DNA from: Streptomyces capillispiralis
GTDB lineage: Bacteria; Actinomycetota; Actinomycetes; Streptomycetales; Streptomycetaceae
Assembly: GCF_007829875.1 (NCBI RefSeq)
Contig: NZ_VIWV01000001.1
Span: forward strand, 5,798,501 to 5,862,500
Direction of reading: 5' to 3'
DNA length: 64,000 nucleotides
The notes under the pieces were generated by a model, which searched no databases, was not told the origin of the DNA, and saw only the letters and a program-made list of their open reading frames with translations. Of this stretch, positions 1 through 8,179 are shown in pieces (position 1 is the first letter of the stretch; every line of letters begins with the position of its first letter). Position numbers and translations under genes: made by a program.

Positions 1-2
1 TC

Positions 3-692
3 GCGGTGTTCTACACCCAGAGCGTGCGCGGCTACTCGCCGCTGGAGACCGGCCTGCTGATGCTGCCGCTGGCCGTCGCGCAGCTGGTCTTCGCGCCCCG
101 GGCCCGCCTCCTGGTGGACCGCTTCGGCAACAAGGCCACCACCACCGCAGGACTGGTGGTGCTCGCGGCGACACTGGCCGCGTTCGCCGCGCTGGACGCG
201 GACACCCCCATCTGGATCCTGGAGGTCGTCTTCTTCCTCATGGGCGCCGGCATGGCGCACGTGATGACCCCGGTCAGCGTCGTCATCATGCAGGCCCTGC
301 CGCGCGAGAAGGCCGGCTCGGCCTCCGCGCTCAGCAACACCTTCCGCCAGGTCGGCGGCGCCCTCGGCATCGCCGTACTGGGGTCCGTGCTGTCCACCGC
401 CTACCGCAACGGCATCGAGGACGACCTCGGCGCGCTGCCGCCCGGCGCCCGCCACTCCGCCGGCGAGTCCATCGAGGCGACCCTGGCCGTGGCGGACCGG
501 CTGGGCGCGCGCGGCGAGGCCCTGGCCGGCCGGGCGAACGACGCGTTCCTGCACGCGATGCACGTCACCGCGCTGTGGGGAGCGGCCGTCGCGGCCCTGT
601 GCGCGATCGTCGTCGCCGTGTTCCTGCCCGGCCGCGACAGGACGCCCGAAGGGACGGAAGGGGACAAGGAGTTGGTGTCGGCGGGGGACTGA
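3..692 (+). CDS. MFS drug exporter, DHA2 type (C-terminal part)
   Basis: The reading frame is open from the left edge, so the N-terminus lies outside the window; about 229 residues are visible. They contain the YTQSVRGYSPLETGLLMLP segment typical of transmembrane helices 9-10 of 14-TMS DHA2 proton antiporters (EmrB/QacA type). Several hydrophobic helices follow, with the FRQVGGALGIAVLGSV stretch near the last pair. The hydrophilic region around residues 135-175 precedes the final helix and a charged tail. The product should be an inner-membrane exporter of toxic or antibiotic-like compounds. The TetR gene starts 75 bp downstream on the same strand, which suggests that it controls the exporter. 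The substrate cannot be read from the sequence. Confidence 0.88.
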   Translation, partial: AVFYTQSVRGYSPLETGLLMLPLAVAQLVFAPRARLLVDRFGNKATTTAGLVVLAATLAAFAALDADTPIWILEVVFFLMGAGMAHVMTPVSVVIMQALPREKAGSASALSNTFRQVGGALGIAVLGSVLSTAYRNGIEDDLGALPPGARHSAGESIEATLAVADRLGARGEALAGRANDAFLHAMHVTALWGAAVAALCAIVVAVFLPGRDRTPEGTEGDKELVSAGD

Positions 693-767
693 AAACCCAC
701 GGGCGGCGGCCCGCCGCCACCGCCCGCCGGGGAGAATCGTCCCAGCCCACCGAAAGGACCCAGCGAC

Positions 768-1388
768 GTGAGCCCGGCCGACACCGAACCCCGGCAGGAC
801 GGCACCGCACGGGGCCGCCCCCGCAGCGAGGCGGTCGAACGCGCCATCATCGAAGGGGTGATGAAGCTCCTGGAGGACGGCGTGCCCCTCGCGGAACTCT
901 CCATCGAGCGCATCGCCCGCACCGCCGGCGTCGGCAAGGCCACCATCTACCGCCGCTGGAGCGGCAAGGAGGAACTCTTCGTCGACGTCATGCGGGCCGC
1001 CGAGCCCCCGGACCCCCAACTCCCCGGCACCTCCATGCGCGACGACCTCGTCGTCCTGCTGGAGGCCCTGCGCCGGCGCGGACTGGCCGGCCGGACCTCG
1101 GCGATCCTGCACAACGTGCACGCCCAGATGAAGAGCAGCCCGAACCTGTGGGCCGCCTACCACGACACCGTCATCCTGCCGCGCCGCCGGCTCGGCCTGG
1201 ACGTGCTGCGCCGGGGACGGGAGAACGGCGAACTGCGCGCCGACGTCGACCTGGAACTCCTCAACGACATCGTGGTGGGCCCCGTCCTCGTCCGCACCCT
1301 GATGCGCCCCGACGCCGACCTGCCGGACGACCTCGCCGAGCGCGTCGTCGACACCCTCCTCCAGGGCCTGCGCCCCGTCAACGGCTGA
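768..1388 (+). CDS. TetR-family transcriptional regulator
   Basis: A protein of 206 residues. The GTG start is set by a GAAAGGA ribosome site at 752-758. The N-terminal helix-turn-helix lies at about residues 40-66 and shows the GKATIYRRWSGKEELF signature of TetR repressors. The rest is an alpha-helical ligand-binding/dimerisation domain with no recognisable ligand motif. It follows the DHA2 exporter gene by 75 bp in the same direction, so autoregulated control of that exporter is the natural inference. No operator was found in the short gap. Confidence 0.9.
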   Translation: MSPADTEPRQDGTARGRPRSEAVERAIIEGVMKLLEDGVPLAELSIERIARTAGVGKATIYRRWSGKEELFVDVMRAAEPPDPQLPGTSMRDDLVVLLEALRRRGLAGRTSAILHNVHAQMKSSPNLWAAYHDTVILPRRRLGLDVLRRGRENGELRADVDLELLNDIVVGPVLVRTLMRPDADLPDDLAERVVDTLLQGLRPVNG

Positions 1389-1572
1389 TCCCCGTGTGCG
1401 CGTTTGGTCACAGAGGGCGCTTTCTCCCCGCCCGTGCGGAACTCCCCGAGCGGCCCCGTACGTCCTCGCCCCCGTACGGCCGTCGAGGGGCGGCAGGAAC
1501 GGAACCGATCATCCCCTAATGTCTTACGGACACAGGGGCGACGGTGTGCACGGCAGGTTGTGAGGCGACGGT

Positions 1573-2625
1573 ATGGCGCAGCAGGCGTACATGACGGAGA
1601 CGGACGGCGGAAGCCCGGGGCCCGAGCCCCGGACCTCCGGGCTTCGGCGCCTGCTCGACCGCCTGGGCCGGGGCTGGCGCGGCGACCGCCGTATCTGGCG
1701 CCGCGGCCTGGTCCTGGCCGCGTTCGCGGCCGTGCTGGCCCTGGTGATGCTGGCCCACTCCCACATCCCGAACGCGATCGGCAACCTGGGCAGCCTGATC
1801 GAGACGTTCCTGCCCTGGCTCGGGCTGTTCGTCCCCGTCCTGCTGCTCCTCGCCCTGCTGCGCAGGTCGGCGACGGCACTGATCGCGACCGTCCTTCCGG
1901 TGGCCGTCTGGCTGAACCTCTTCGGCGGCCTGCTCACCGACAAGACCGCCGGCGGCGGCGACCTGACGGTGGCCACGCACAACGTCAACGCCGACAACCC
2001 GGACCCGTCCCGCACCGCCCGGGACGTGGCCGCCTCGGGAGCGGACGTGCTGGCCCTGGAGGAGCTGAAGGCGACCGAGGTCCCCACGTACGAGGCGGCG
2101 CTGGCGGGGACGTACCGGTACCACGAGGTGGTGGGAACCGTCGGCCTGTGGAGCAAGTACCCGCTGAGCGACGTGAAGGCCGTCGACATCCGCCTGGGCT
2201 GGAAGCGCGCCATGCGCGCCACGGTCACCGCCCCGGCCGGACAGGTCGCGGTGTACGTCGCCCACCTCCCCTCGGTCCGCGTGAAGCTGGAGGCGGGCTT
2301 CACGGCCCGCCAGCGCGACAAGAGCGCCGACGCCCTGGGCGAGGCCATCGCCGCCGAGCCCCTGCACAACGTCGTCCTGCTCGGCGACCTGAACGGCACG
2401 ATGAACGACCGCGCCCTGACCGCCGTCACCTCCCAGATGCGCTCCACCCAGGGCGCCGTGGGGAGCGGCTTCGGCTTCAGCTGGCCGGCGTCGTTCCCGA
2501 TGGCGCGCATCGACCAGATCCTGGTCAGGGGCGCCGAACCGGAGACCTCCTGGACCCTCCCGGCCACGGCGAGCGACCACCTCCCCATCGCCGCCCGTGT
2601 GAAGGTCACCACACCGGACGGCTGA
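1573..2625 (+). CDS. Membrane-anchored endonuclease/exonuclease/phosphatase-family protein (VanJ-like)
   Basis: A 350-residue protein. After a cationic N-terminus (residues 1-38) come three hydrophobic segments at about 40-60, 68-93 and 95-118. From about residue 130 there is an EEP-fold domain: THNVNADNPD, LALEELKATE (metal-binding Glu), LLGDLNGTMND (Asp/Asn pair) and ASDHLPI (catalytic His). The layout of N-terminal helices plus an extracytoplasmic EEP domain is that of VanJ/StaP-type proteins, which confer teicoplanin resistance and are thought to act on undecaprenyl-linked lipids. Whether this copy does so is inference. ATG 1591 is an alternative start. It stands alone between a TetR gene and an MFS gene. 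Confidence 0.82.
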   Translation: MAQQAYMTETDGGSPGPEPRTSGLRRLLDRLGRGWRGDRRIWRRGLVLAAFAAVLALVMLAHSHIPNAIGNLGSLIETFLPWLGLFVPVLLLLALLRRSATALIATVLPVAVWLNLFGGLLTDKTAGGGDLTVATHNVNADNPDPSRTARDVAASGADVLALEELKATEVPTYEAALAGTYRYHEVVGTVGLWSKYPLSDVKAVDIRLGWKRAMRATVTAPAGQVAVYVAHLPSVRVKLEAGFTARQRDKSADALGEAIAAEPLHNVVLLGDLNGTMNDRALTAVTSQMRSTQGAVGSGFGFSWPASFPMARIDQILVRGAEPETSWTLPATASDHLPIAARVKVTTPDG

Positions 2626-2697
2626 ACCCCCAGGTCAGCCCCATTTCTTCCACGGCGGGAAACCCCGGCGCAACCGGATGGAATACAGGACCTGGGA

Positions 2698-2728
2698 CAC
2701 TTTGTTCCGCAAGTGAACATACAAAGTG
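2698..2728. promoter_or_regulatory. Nested inverted-repeat operator before the MFS gene
   Basis: CACTTTGT (2698-2705) is mirrored exactly by ACAAAGTG (2721-2728). Nested inside is TGTTC-N7-GAACA (2703-2707/2715-2719). It lies 30-60 bp before the MFS start, where a repressor would block transcription. The binding protein is unknown. Confidence 0.55.
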
Positions 2729-2758
2729 CGCTCCACCGTTCGAAAGGTCCCCCGTTCC

Positions 2759-3991
2759 ATGCCCCTGGCCCTGCTCGCCCTTGCCGTGGGTGCCTTCGGC
2801 ATCGGTACCACCGAGTTCGTGATGATGGGGCTGCTCCCCGACGTCGCGGACGACCTGGGCATCTCCCTCCCCAGCGCGGGCCACCTGGTCTCGGCCTACG
2901 CCCTCGGCGTGGTCATCGGCGCCCCGCTGCTCGCCGCCGCGACGGCGAGGATGCCCCGCCGCACCGTGCTGATCGCCCTCATGGTCCTCTTCGTGGCGGG
3001 CAACGCCCTCTCGGCGCTCGCCCCCGACCACGGCTGGCTCCTGGCCGCCCGCTTCCTCAGCGGCCTCCCGCACGGCGCCTTCTTCGGCGTCGGCGCGGTG
3101 GTGGCCATGACGATGGCGACCCCGGAACGCAAGGCCCGATCGGTCTCCCTGATGTTCCTGGGCCTCACGACGGCCAACGTGGTCGGCGTCCCGGCGGCCA
3201 CGCTCATGGGCCAGCACTTCGGCTGGCGGGCGACCTTCCTCGGCGTGAGCGCGATCGGCCTGGCGGCCATCGCCTCCCTGGCCCTGCTGATTCCCCGCGA
3301 CGACAGCCCCGCCCCGCAGCAGGGCCTGCGCGGCGAACTGGCCACCCTGCGCTCCCTCCCGGTCTGGCTGGCCCTCGGCACGACGGTCGCCGGCTTCGGC
3401 GCGCTGTTCGCGGCGTACAGCTACATCACCCCGATGCTCACCGACTCCGCGGGCTACAGCGAGGCCAGCGTCACGCTGCTGCTCGCCCTCTTCGGAGTCG
3501 GCGCCACGGCCGGCAACCTCCTGGGCGGCCGCCTGGCCGACCACTCCCTGCGCGCGACCCTGTTCGGCGGCCTGGCCTCACTGACGGCCATCCTGGCCCT
3601 CTTCCCGCTCCTGATGCGCACGGAGATCACCGCGGCGGTGGCCGTCACCCTGCTCGGCACGGCGGCCTTCGCGACGGGCTCACCCCTCCAGCTGATGGTC
3701 ATGGAGAAGGCCGCCGCGGCCCCCTCCCTGGCCTCCTCCGCCAACCAGGCGGCCTTCAACCTGGCCAACGCGGGCGGCGCGTGGATCGGCGGCCTGGCCC
3801 TGGCAGCGGGCTTCGGCCCGACGTCCCCGGCGCTCGCGGGCGCGCTGCTCGCCGCACTCGGCATCGGCGTGGCGGCGGTGGCGTACGTGGTGGACCGCGG
3901 GGGGAGGCGGACAGCGGGCCGCGAGCGGGTGGTCGCCGGACACGTGCCGCGGCAGACGGACGCACTGGACGGCGTCAGCGGAACGCCGTAA
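2759..3991 (+). CDS. MFS transporter, DHA1 (AraJ/CmlR-like) exporter
   Basis: A 410-residue, 12-TM protein. The start is ATG 2759 because GAAAGG at 2742-2747 is well spaced for it. The in-frame GTG at 2726 would lie inside the inverted repeat and precede the ribosome site. The N-terminus GAFGIGTTEFVMMGLLPDVA is the hallmark of the DHA1 branch that contains AraJ, PbuE and CmlR chloramphenicol exporters. The loop between TM2 and TM3 carries the MFS-type RMPRR basic motif. Function: proton-coupled efflux of sugars, nucleosides or drugs; the substrate is not deducible. The 3' end is followed within 30 bp by a copy of a ~200-bp dispersed repeat. Confidence 0.9.
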   Translation: MPLALLALAVGAFGIGTTEFVMMGLLPDVADDLGISLPSAGHLVSAYALGVVIGAPLLAAATARMPRRTVLIALMVLFVAGNALSALAPDHGWLLAARFLSGLPHGAFFGVGAVVAMTMATPERKARSVSLMFLGLTTANVVGVPAATLMGQHFGWRATFLGVSAIGLAAIASLALLIPRDDSPAPQQGLRGELATLRSLPVWLALGTTVAGFGALFAAYSYITPMLTDSAGYSEASVTLLLALFGVGATAGNLLGGRLADHSLRATLFGGLASLTAILALFPLLMRTEITAAVAVTLLGTAAFATGSPLQLMVMEKAAAAPSLASSANQAAFNLANAGGAWIGGLALAAGFGPTSPALAGALLAALGIGVAAVAYVVDRGGRRTAGRERVVAGHVPRQTDALDGVSGTP

Positions 3992-4020
3992 CGGCGCAGG
4001 GCGAGGGGGAACGCCCCCTC

Positions 4021-4223
4021 GCCCCGCGGCCCGACTGCCCACCGTGGGCGAGGCAGGCGATGTGCCGCGTACGGCGAGGAGGGGACGGGGCGGGGGTGCC
4101 CGCCCGCAGCGGCCGGCGCGTCCGCACCCCACGCTTCTCGAGTGACCGATTCCGCGCCGGTCCGAGGACGGACACCCCCGACCCGGCCCCGCCCCACCCC
4201 CCACCCGTGGGCGCTACCCGCAC
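4021..4223. repeat. Dispersed ~200-bp repeat, copy 1
   Basis: This non-coding block matches, in reverse orientation, the block at 55847-56044 over its whole length with a few substitutions and small indels. The best conserved core runs from CCGGCGCGTCCGCACC through GATTCCGCGCCGGTCCGAGG to GACGGACACCCC. CCGGCGCG and CGCGCCGG form a conserved long-range stem, and GTCCG-AGGA-CGGAC a small hairpin. It sits between the convergent 3' ends of the MFS and nadE genes. Confidence 0.75.
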
Positions 4224-4263
4224 CCCCACCGAAGAGCCCCCTGCGCCGCAGGCATCCCCCCGC

Positions 4264-6030
4264 TCACCCCGCCGGAGGCACCTGCTCCCGCCACCCGCTC
4301 GTGATCGGCAGCCGCCGGTCCTTCCCGAACCCCTTCGGCGAGATCTTCGTCCCCGGCGGATACTGCCGCCGCTTGTACTCCGCCCGGTCCACCATCCGCA
4401 GCGTCTTCGTCACCAGCTCCGCGTCGAACCCGGCCGCGACGATCTCGTCCGCCCCCCGGTCCCGGTCCACGTACAGCTCCAGGATCGCGTCCAGCACCGG
4501 ATAGTCCGGCAGCGAGTCCGTGTCGACCTGCCCCGGCCGCAACTCCGCACTCGGCGGCTTCGAGATCGAGTTCTCCGGAATCGGCGGCGTCTGCCCCCGC
4601 TCCACCGCCGCCCGGTTGCGCCACCGCGCCAGCCGGAACACCGACGTCTTGTACACGTCCTTGATCGGCCCGTACGCCCCCACGGAGTCCCCGTACAGCG
4701 TCGAGTACCCCACCGCCAGCTCCGACTTGTTCCCCGGCGCCAGCACGATGTGCCCCTCCTGGTTGGAGACCGCCATCAGCAGCGTCCCCCGCAGCCGCGA
4801 CTGGAGGTTCTCCTCCGCGAGCCCCGTCAGCCCCAACGCCCCCATGTACGCGTCGAACATCGGCTCGATCGCCACGGTGCGGAAGTTCAGCCCCGTCCGC
4901 CGCGCCAGCTCCGCCGCGTCGTCCTTCGAGTGCTCGGACGAGTACTTCGACGGCATGGACACGCCGTACACGTTCTCGGCGCCCACCGCGTCACAGGCGA
5001 TCGCGGCGACCAGCGCCGAGTCGATCCCCCCGGACAGTCCGATCAGCACGGACCGGAACCCATTCTTCGCGACATAGGCCCGCAACCCCACGACCAGCGC
5101 GGAGTACACCTCCTCGTCGTCGTCGAGCCGCTCGGCGTACTCCCCGGTCACCTCGGCCTCGTACGCGGGCACGGGCGCCTCCGACAGCACGACCCGCTCG
5201 ATCCGCAGCCCGTCGTCCACGACCCCCGTCGGGGCCTCCTCCACCGCGGCCGGCAGCTCCAGGTCGACCACGACACACGCCTCCGCGAACTGCGGAGCAC
5301 GCGTCACGACCGCGCCGTCACGGTCGACGACGATCGAGTCCCCGTCGAAGACGAGCTCGTCCTGCCCGCCCATCATGGCGAGGTAGGCGGTGGTGCACCC
5401 GGCCTCCTGGGCCCGCTTGCGCACCAGCTCCAGCCGGGTGTCGTCCTTGTCGCGCTCGTAGGGCGAGGCGTTGATCGACAGCAGCAGCCCGGCCTTCGCC
5501 GACCGGGCGGCCGGCACCCGCCCCCCGTCCTGCCACAGGTCCTCGCAGATGGCGAGGGCGACGTCGACACCGCGCACCCGCACCACCGGCATGGTGTCGC
5601 CGGGCACGAAGTACCGGAACTCGTCGAAGACGCCGTAGTTCGGCAGGTGGTGCTTGGCGTAGCTCAGCACCACCTCACCGCCGTACAGCACGGCACCGGC
5701 GTTCTGCGGCGCGCCGGCCGGCTGCCCGTACTTCGGCTGGGCGGCGGCGCTGCGGTCGAGGTAGCCGACGATCACGGGAAGCTCCCCGAAGCCCTCCTCG
5801 GCGAGCCGCGCGGCGAGGGAGCGCAGGGCCGCGCGGGAGGCCTCCACGAAGGACGACCTGAGCGCGAGGTCCTCGACGGGATACCCGGTCAGCGCCATCT
5901 CGGGGAACGCCACGAGGTGGGCCCCCTGCTCGGCGGAGTGCCGGGTCCAGCGGACGATCGTGTCGGCGTTGCCGTCGAGGTCGCCGACGCGCGAGTCGAT
6001 CTGATTCAGGGCGAGACGTAGTTGAGGCAC
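4264..6030 (-). CDS. nadE: Glutamine-dependent NAD+ synthetase
   Basis: A 588-residue two-domain cytoplasmic enzyme that makes NAD+ from deamido-NAD+, ATP and glutamine. The N-terminal nitrilase-fold glutaminase starts QLRLALNQIDSRVGDLDGN and has Glu in AFPEMALTGYP and the nucleophile Cys162 in AICEDLW. The C-terminal synthetase has the ATP P-loop GLSGGIDSALVAAI near residue 330 and the conserved YGDSVGAYGPIKDVYKT region. Start choice: GTG at 6030 gives the family N-terminus PQLRLALNQ; longer in-frame starts add unrelated residues. A TACACT -10 box lies 6 nt before it, suggesting a leaderless message. No partner gene is adjacent. Confidence 0.95.
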   Translation of the reverse strand: MPQLRLALNQIDSRVGDLDGNADTIVRWTRHSAEQGAHLVAFPEMALTGYPVEDLALRSSFVEASRAALRSLAARLAEEGFGELPVIVGYLDRSAAAQPKYGQPAGAPQNAGAVLYGGEVVLSYAKHHLPNYGVFDEFRYFVPGDTMPVVRVRGVDVALAICEDLWQDGGRVPAARSAKAGLLLSINASPYERDKDDTRLELVRKRAQEAGCTTAYLAMMGGQDELVFDGDSIVVDRDGAVVTRAPQFAEACVVVDLELPAAVEEAPTGVVDDGLRIERVVLSEAPVPAYEAEVTGEYAERLDDDEEVYSALVVGLRAYVAKNGFRSVLIGLSGGIDSALVAAIACDAVGAENVYGVSMPSKYSSEHSKDDAAELARRTGLNFRTVAIEPMFDAYMGALGLTGLAEENLQSRLRGTLLMAVSNQEGHIVLAPGNKSELAVGYSTLYGDSVGAYGPIKDVYKTSVFRLARWRNRAAVERGQTPPIPENSISKPPSAELRPGQVDTDSLPDYPVLDAILELYVDRDRGADEIVAAGFDAELVTKTLRMVDRAEYKRRQYPPGTKISPKGFGKDRRLPITSGWREQVPPAG

Positions 6031-6036
6031 GGGCCC

Positions 6037-6042
6037 AGTGTA
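6037..6042 (-). promoter_or_regulatory. -10 box of nadE, probably leaderless
   Basis: TACACT on the minus strand ends 6 nt before the GTG start, so transcription would begin at or next to the start codon. There is no ribosome site in this short gap. No convincing -35 is seen. Confidence 0.4.
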
Positions 6043-6081
6043 ATCGTCAAACCGACACGATGTAGGCGAGGCCCCACAGCG

Positions 6082-6133
6082 AGACCCCACCGAAGCCCCA
6101 GCGAGGCCTCAGCAAGACCCCACCGAAGCCCCA
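6082..6133. repeat. Short direct repeat in nadE/DUF305 gap
   Basis: A 19-bp sequence beginning AGACCCCACCGAAG occurs at 6082-6100 and again, identical, at 6115-6133. The surrounding 6075-6160 is built of related CCCCACCGAAG words. It resembles the CACCGAAG words of the larger array upstream of glnE. Confidence 0.6.
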
Positions 6134-6188
6134 CCGAGACCCCAGCCACCCCTCCACCCGGCCCCGAAAGAACCCCTACCCCTGTCCC

Positions 6189-6815
6189 TCACTCGCCGCG
6201 AGGCGCGGCCCCCCGCTCCCGCAGCATCCCCGCCATCAGCCGGATCTCCGACTCCTGCCCCTCGACCATCCCCCGGGCCAGCCGCTTCTCCACCCCCACC
6301 TCGCAGGCACGGACACACGCCTGCGCCATGTGCACCCCACCCCTGTGGTGGTCCGTCATGAGCTGCAGGTAGAAGACCTCGGCCCGCTCACCACCGAGCG
6401 AGGCGAGCCGCTTCATCTCGGCGTTCGTCGCCATCCCCGGCATCAGCGCGCCGTCCTCGCCGGAGCCCGCCGCCCCGCCCATGTCCATCCATGTCATCGG
6501 TGGCTCGGCGGACACCTTCGGCAGCTCCCACAGATCGAGCCAGCCCAGCAGCATGCCCCGCTGGTTGGCCTGCGTCTGGGCGATGTCGTAGGCGAGCCGC
6601 CTGACCTCCTCGTCGTCCGTCCGGTCCCGCACGACGTACGACATCTCCACGGCCTGCTGATGGTGCACGGCCATGTCCCGGGCGAACCCGGCGTCCGCGG
6701 AGGCGGCGGACGGCACCCGGTCCGACCCCTCGTCCCCGGCCACCGCGTAGGTGATCGCACCGGCCGCGACGAGCGCCGTCACCGCGGCCCCCGCGATCAG
6801 ACCCACCTGCCTCAC
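6189..6815 (-). CDS. DUF305 family secreted/membrane protein
   Basis: A 208-residue protein with an N-terminal hydrophobic signal-anchor (residues 3-24). Two DUF305 repeats follow: FARDMAVHHQQAVEMSYVV and LQLMTDHHRGGVHMAQ. The family is a ferritin-like helical bundle rich in His and Met, often met near copper or redox genes; its biochemical role is not established. The GTG start overlaps the upstream DUF3105 stop as GTGA, so the two are translationally coupled and probably act together outside the membrane. The spacer between the two repeats is Met/Gly-rich (MTWMDMGGAAGSG ... MPGM), which could bind soft metals; that is inference. Confidence 0.88.
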   Translation of the reverse strand: MRQVGLIAGAAVTALVAAGAITYAVAGDEGSDRVPSAASADAGFARDMAVHHQQAVEMSYVVRDRTDDEEVRRLAYDIAQTQANQRGMLLGWLDLWELPKVSAEPPMTWMDMGGAAGSGEDGALMPGMATNAEMKRLASLGGERAEVFYLQLMTDHHRGGVHMAQACVRACEVGVEKRLARGMVEGQESEIRLMAGMLRERGAAPRGE

Positions 6816-7477
6816 TTGGAGAGCCCGTTGGTGCAGGCGGCCCCCGGCTCGGGGGTCTGCTGCCCCTGGACGAACTTCTCGAGGAACGCGTCCACGGCCG
6901 GGTCGTTGGCCCCGGTCACCGCACGCTGGTGCCCCCAGGCGGTGAGCATGATCGGGTCCTTCTGGCCGTCGACCGGGCTCATCAGCGTGTACGGCGTCTT
7001 CTTCACCTTCGCCGCGAGCGCGTCGACGTCGGCCTTGTCGGCCGAGGCGTTGTACGTCACCCACACCGCGCCGTGCTCCAGCGAGTGGACGGCGTTGGTG
7101 TTGTTGATCTCGTCGGTGTAGACGTCGCCGTTGCAGTTCATCCACACGGGGTTGTGGTCACCGCCGACCGGCGGCGAGACGGGGTAGCTCACGGCCTTGG
7201 TCACGTGGTTGCGGCCCAGCGTGCCCTCCCACTTCCGCACGCCGTCGTCGCCGGTGACGAACCGGCCGGAGTTCTTGGAGTCCCCCGACGCGCTGCTGCT
7301 GTCGTCGTCCGACTGCGACTGGACGAGCACCACACTGCCGACGACGAGCCCGGTGACGACGACCACGCCGGCAACGATGGTGAGGATCCGGGTACGGCGC
7401 TCGCGGGCCTTCTCGGCGCGCCGCATCTCCTCTATGCGCGCCGTGCGGGACGCGCTGCTCTTCTTGGCGGAGCCCAT
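6812..7477 (-). CDS. DUF3105 membrane-anchored protein
   Basis: A 221-residue protein. Start ATG 7477 has GAAGGA 9 nt upstream. A charged N-terminus (residues 1-30) precedes one transmembrane helix (about 31-52), then a Ser/Asp-rich linker and the extracytoplasmic DUF3105 domain. The domain shows GGDHNPVWMNCNGDVY, the LEHGAVWVTY motif and, close to the end, MLTAWGHQ. Two Cys residues (WMNCNG and AACTNG) could pair. DUF3105 has no established activity but is commonly encoded next to DUF305. Here it overlaps the DUF305 start. Divergent from nsrR across 258 bp. Confidence 0.88.
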   Translation of the reverse strand: MGSAKKSSASRTARIEEMRRAEKARERRTRILTIVAGVVVVTGLVVGSVVLVQSQSDDDSSSASGDSKNSGRFVTGDDGVRKWEGTLGRNHVTKAVSYPVSPPVGGDHNPVWMNCNGDVYTDEINNTNAVHSLEHGAVWVTYNASADKADVDALAAKVKKTPYTLMSPVDGQKDPIMLTAWGHQRAVTGANDPAVDAFLEKFVQGQQTPEPGAACTNGLSK

Positions 7478-7696
7478 GGGGAGTGTCCTTCGGGAGAGAA
7501 GTGTGACGAACGGGTGAGCTGATCGTAAGGGGGAAGGTGGGGCGCGACGTAGGGGGCGACGGGAACGGCCGGATACGACCCGGCCCGCGTCCGCCCGCCT
7601 CCCCGCCGGAGGAACGTCACGGACGTCGGGGCCGGAAGTCCGCTTGAGGAGCCCGCTTGGAAGGACATCGTGAAGGTCCGGAAGGTCCGGCCGGAT

Positions 7697-7728
7697 AATT
7701 TGCAGCTGGAATGCCGAATACCTACGCT
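7697..7728 (+). promoter_or_regulatory. nsrR promoter with NsrR-type operator
   Basis: A 23-bp imperfect palindrome at 7697-7719 (AA..TTGCA...G.AAT.CC..A.T) matches the one upstream of hmp at 15 of 23 positions. It overlaps a promoter with -35 TTGCAG (7700-7705), a 17-bp spacer and -10 TACGCT (7723-7728). The start codon is 7 nt further on, so the message is probably leaderless. Streptomyces NsrR is known to bind 11-1-11 palindromes with AA/TT ends and to regulate itself and hmp. Confidence 0.6.
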
Positions 7729-7735
7729 GCCCGGT

Positions 7736-8179
7736 ATGCGGCTGCTGCGCTCCACCGACCTGGCCCTGCGGGTCCTGATGCGCCTCGCCGTGGCCGGCGA
7801 CTCCCGTCCGACGACGCGTGACGTCGCGGCGGCCGTGGACGTGCCGTACACCCACGCCGCGAAGGTCGTGGCGGAACTCCAGCATAGAGGGCTGCTCATC
7901 GCCCGGCGCGGCCGTGGCGGCGGGCTGTCCCTCACGGAGAAGGGCCGTGGTGCCTCCGTGGGCGCCCTGGTCCGCTCCTTCGAGGGAGAGGGCGACGTGG
8001 TCGAGTGCGAGGGCGGCTCCTCCGTCGCCCCCTGCCCGCTGCGCTCGGACTGCCGCCTGCGCGGCGCCCTGCGCCGGGCTCAGGAGGCGTTCTTCGCCTC
8101 GCTGGACCCGATCACGGTGGCGGACATCGCCGCGGACCCCACGGGCCCGCTCCTGCTCGGCATCCCGCGGGCCCGCTAG
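7736..8179 (+). CDS. nsrR: Rrf2-family nitric-oxide sensor NsrR
   Basis: A 147-residue iron-sulfur repressor. The start MRLLRSTDLALRVLM is the usual Rrf2 N-terminus. The winged helix (about 25-66) contains VPYTHAAKVVAELQHRGLL and the wing RRGRGGGLSL. Three Cys (91, 100, 106) in an EC-x8-C-x5-C arrangement, plus Asp8, correspond to the [4Fe-4S] ligands known for S. coelicolor NsrR (Asp plus three Cys). The first two Cys are three residues further apart than I expect for that protein. NO destroys the cluster and releases repression. It converges on the flavohemoglobin gene, and both carry the same operator type upstream, which supports the assignment. Confidence 0.88.
   Translation: MRLLRSTDLALRVLMRLAVAGDSRPTTRDVAAAVDVPYTHAAKVVAELQHRGLLIARRGRGGGLSLTEKGRGASVGALVRSFEGEGDVVECEGGSSVAPCPLRSDCRLRGALRRAQEAFFASLDPITVADIAADPTGPLLLGIPRAR

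Noticed and set aside
7670..7735. Longer N-terminus of nsrR from an upstream ATG
   Set aside because: The operator and promoter overlap this stretch, and family members start at MRL...TDLALR.
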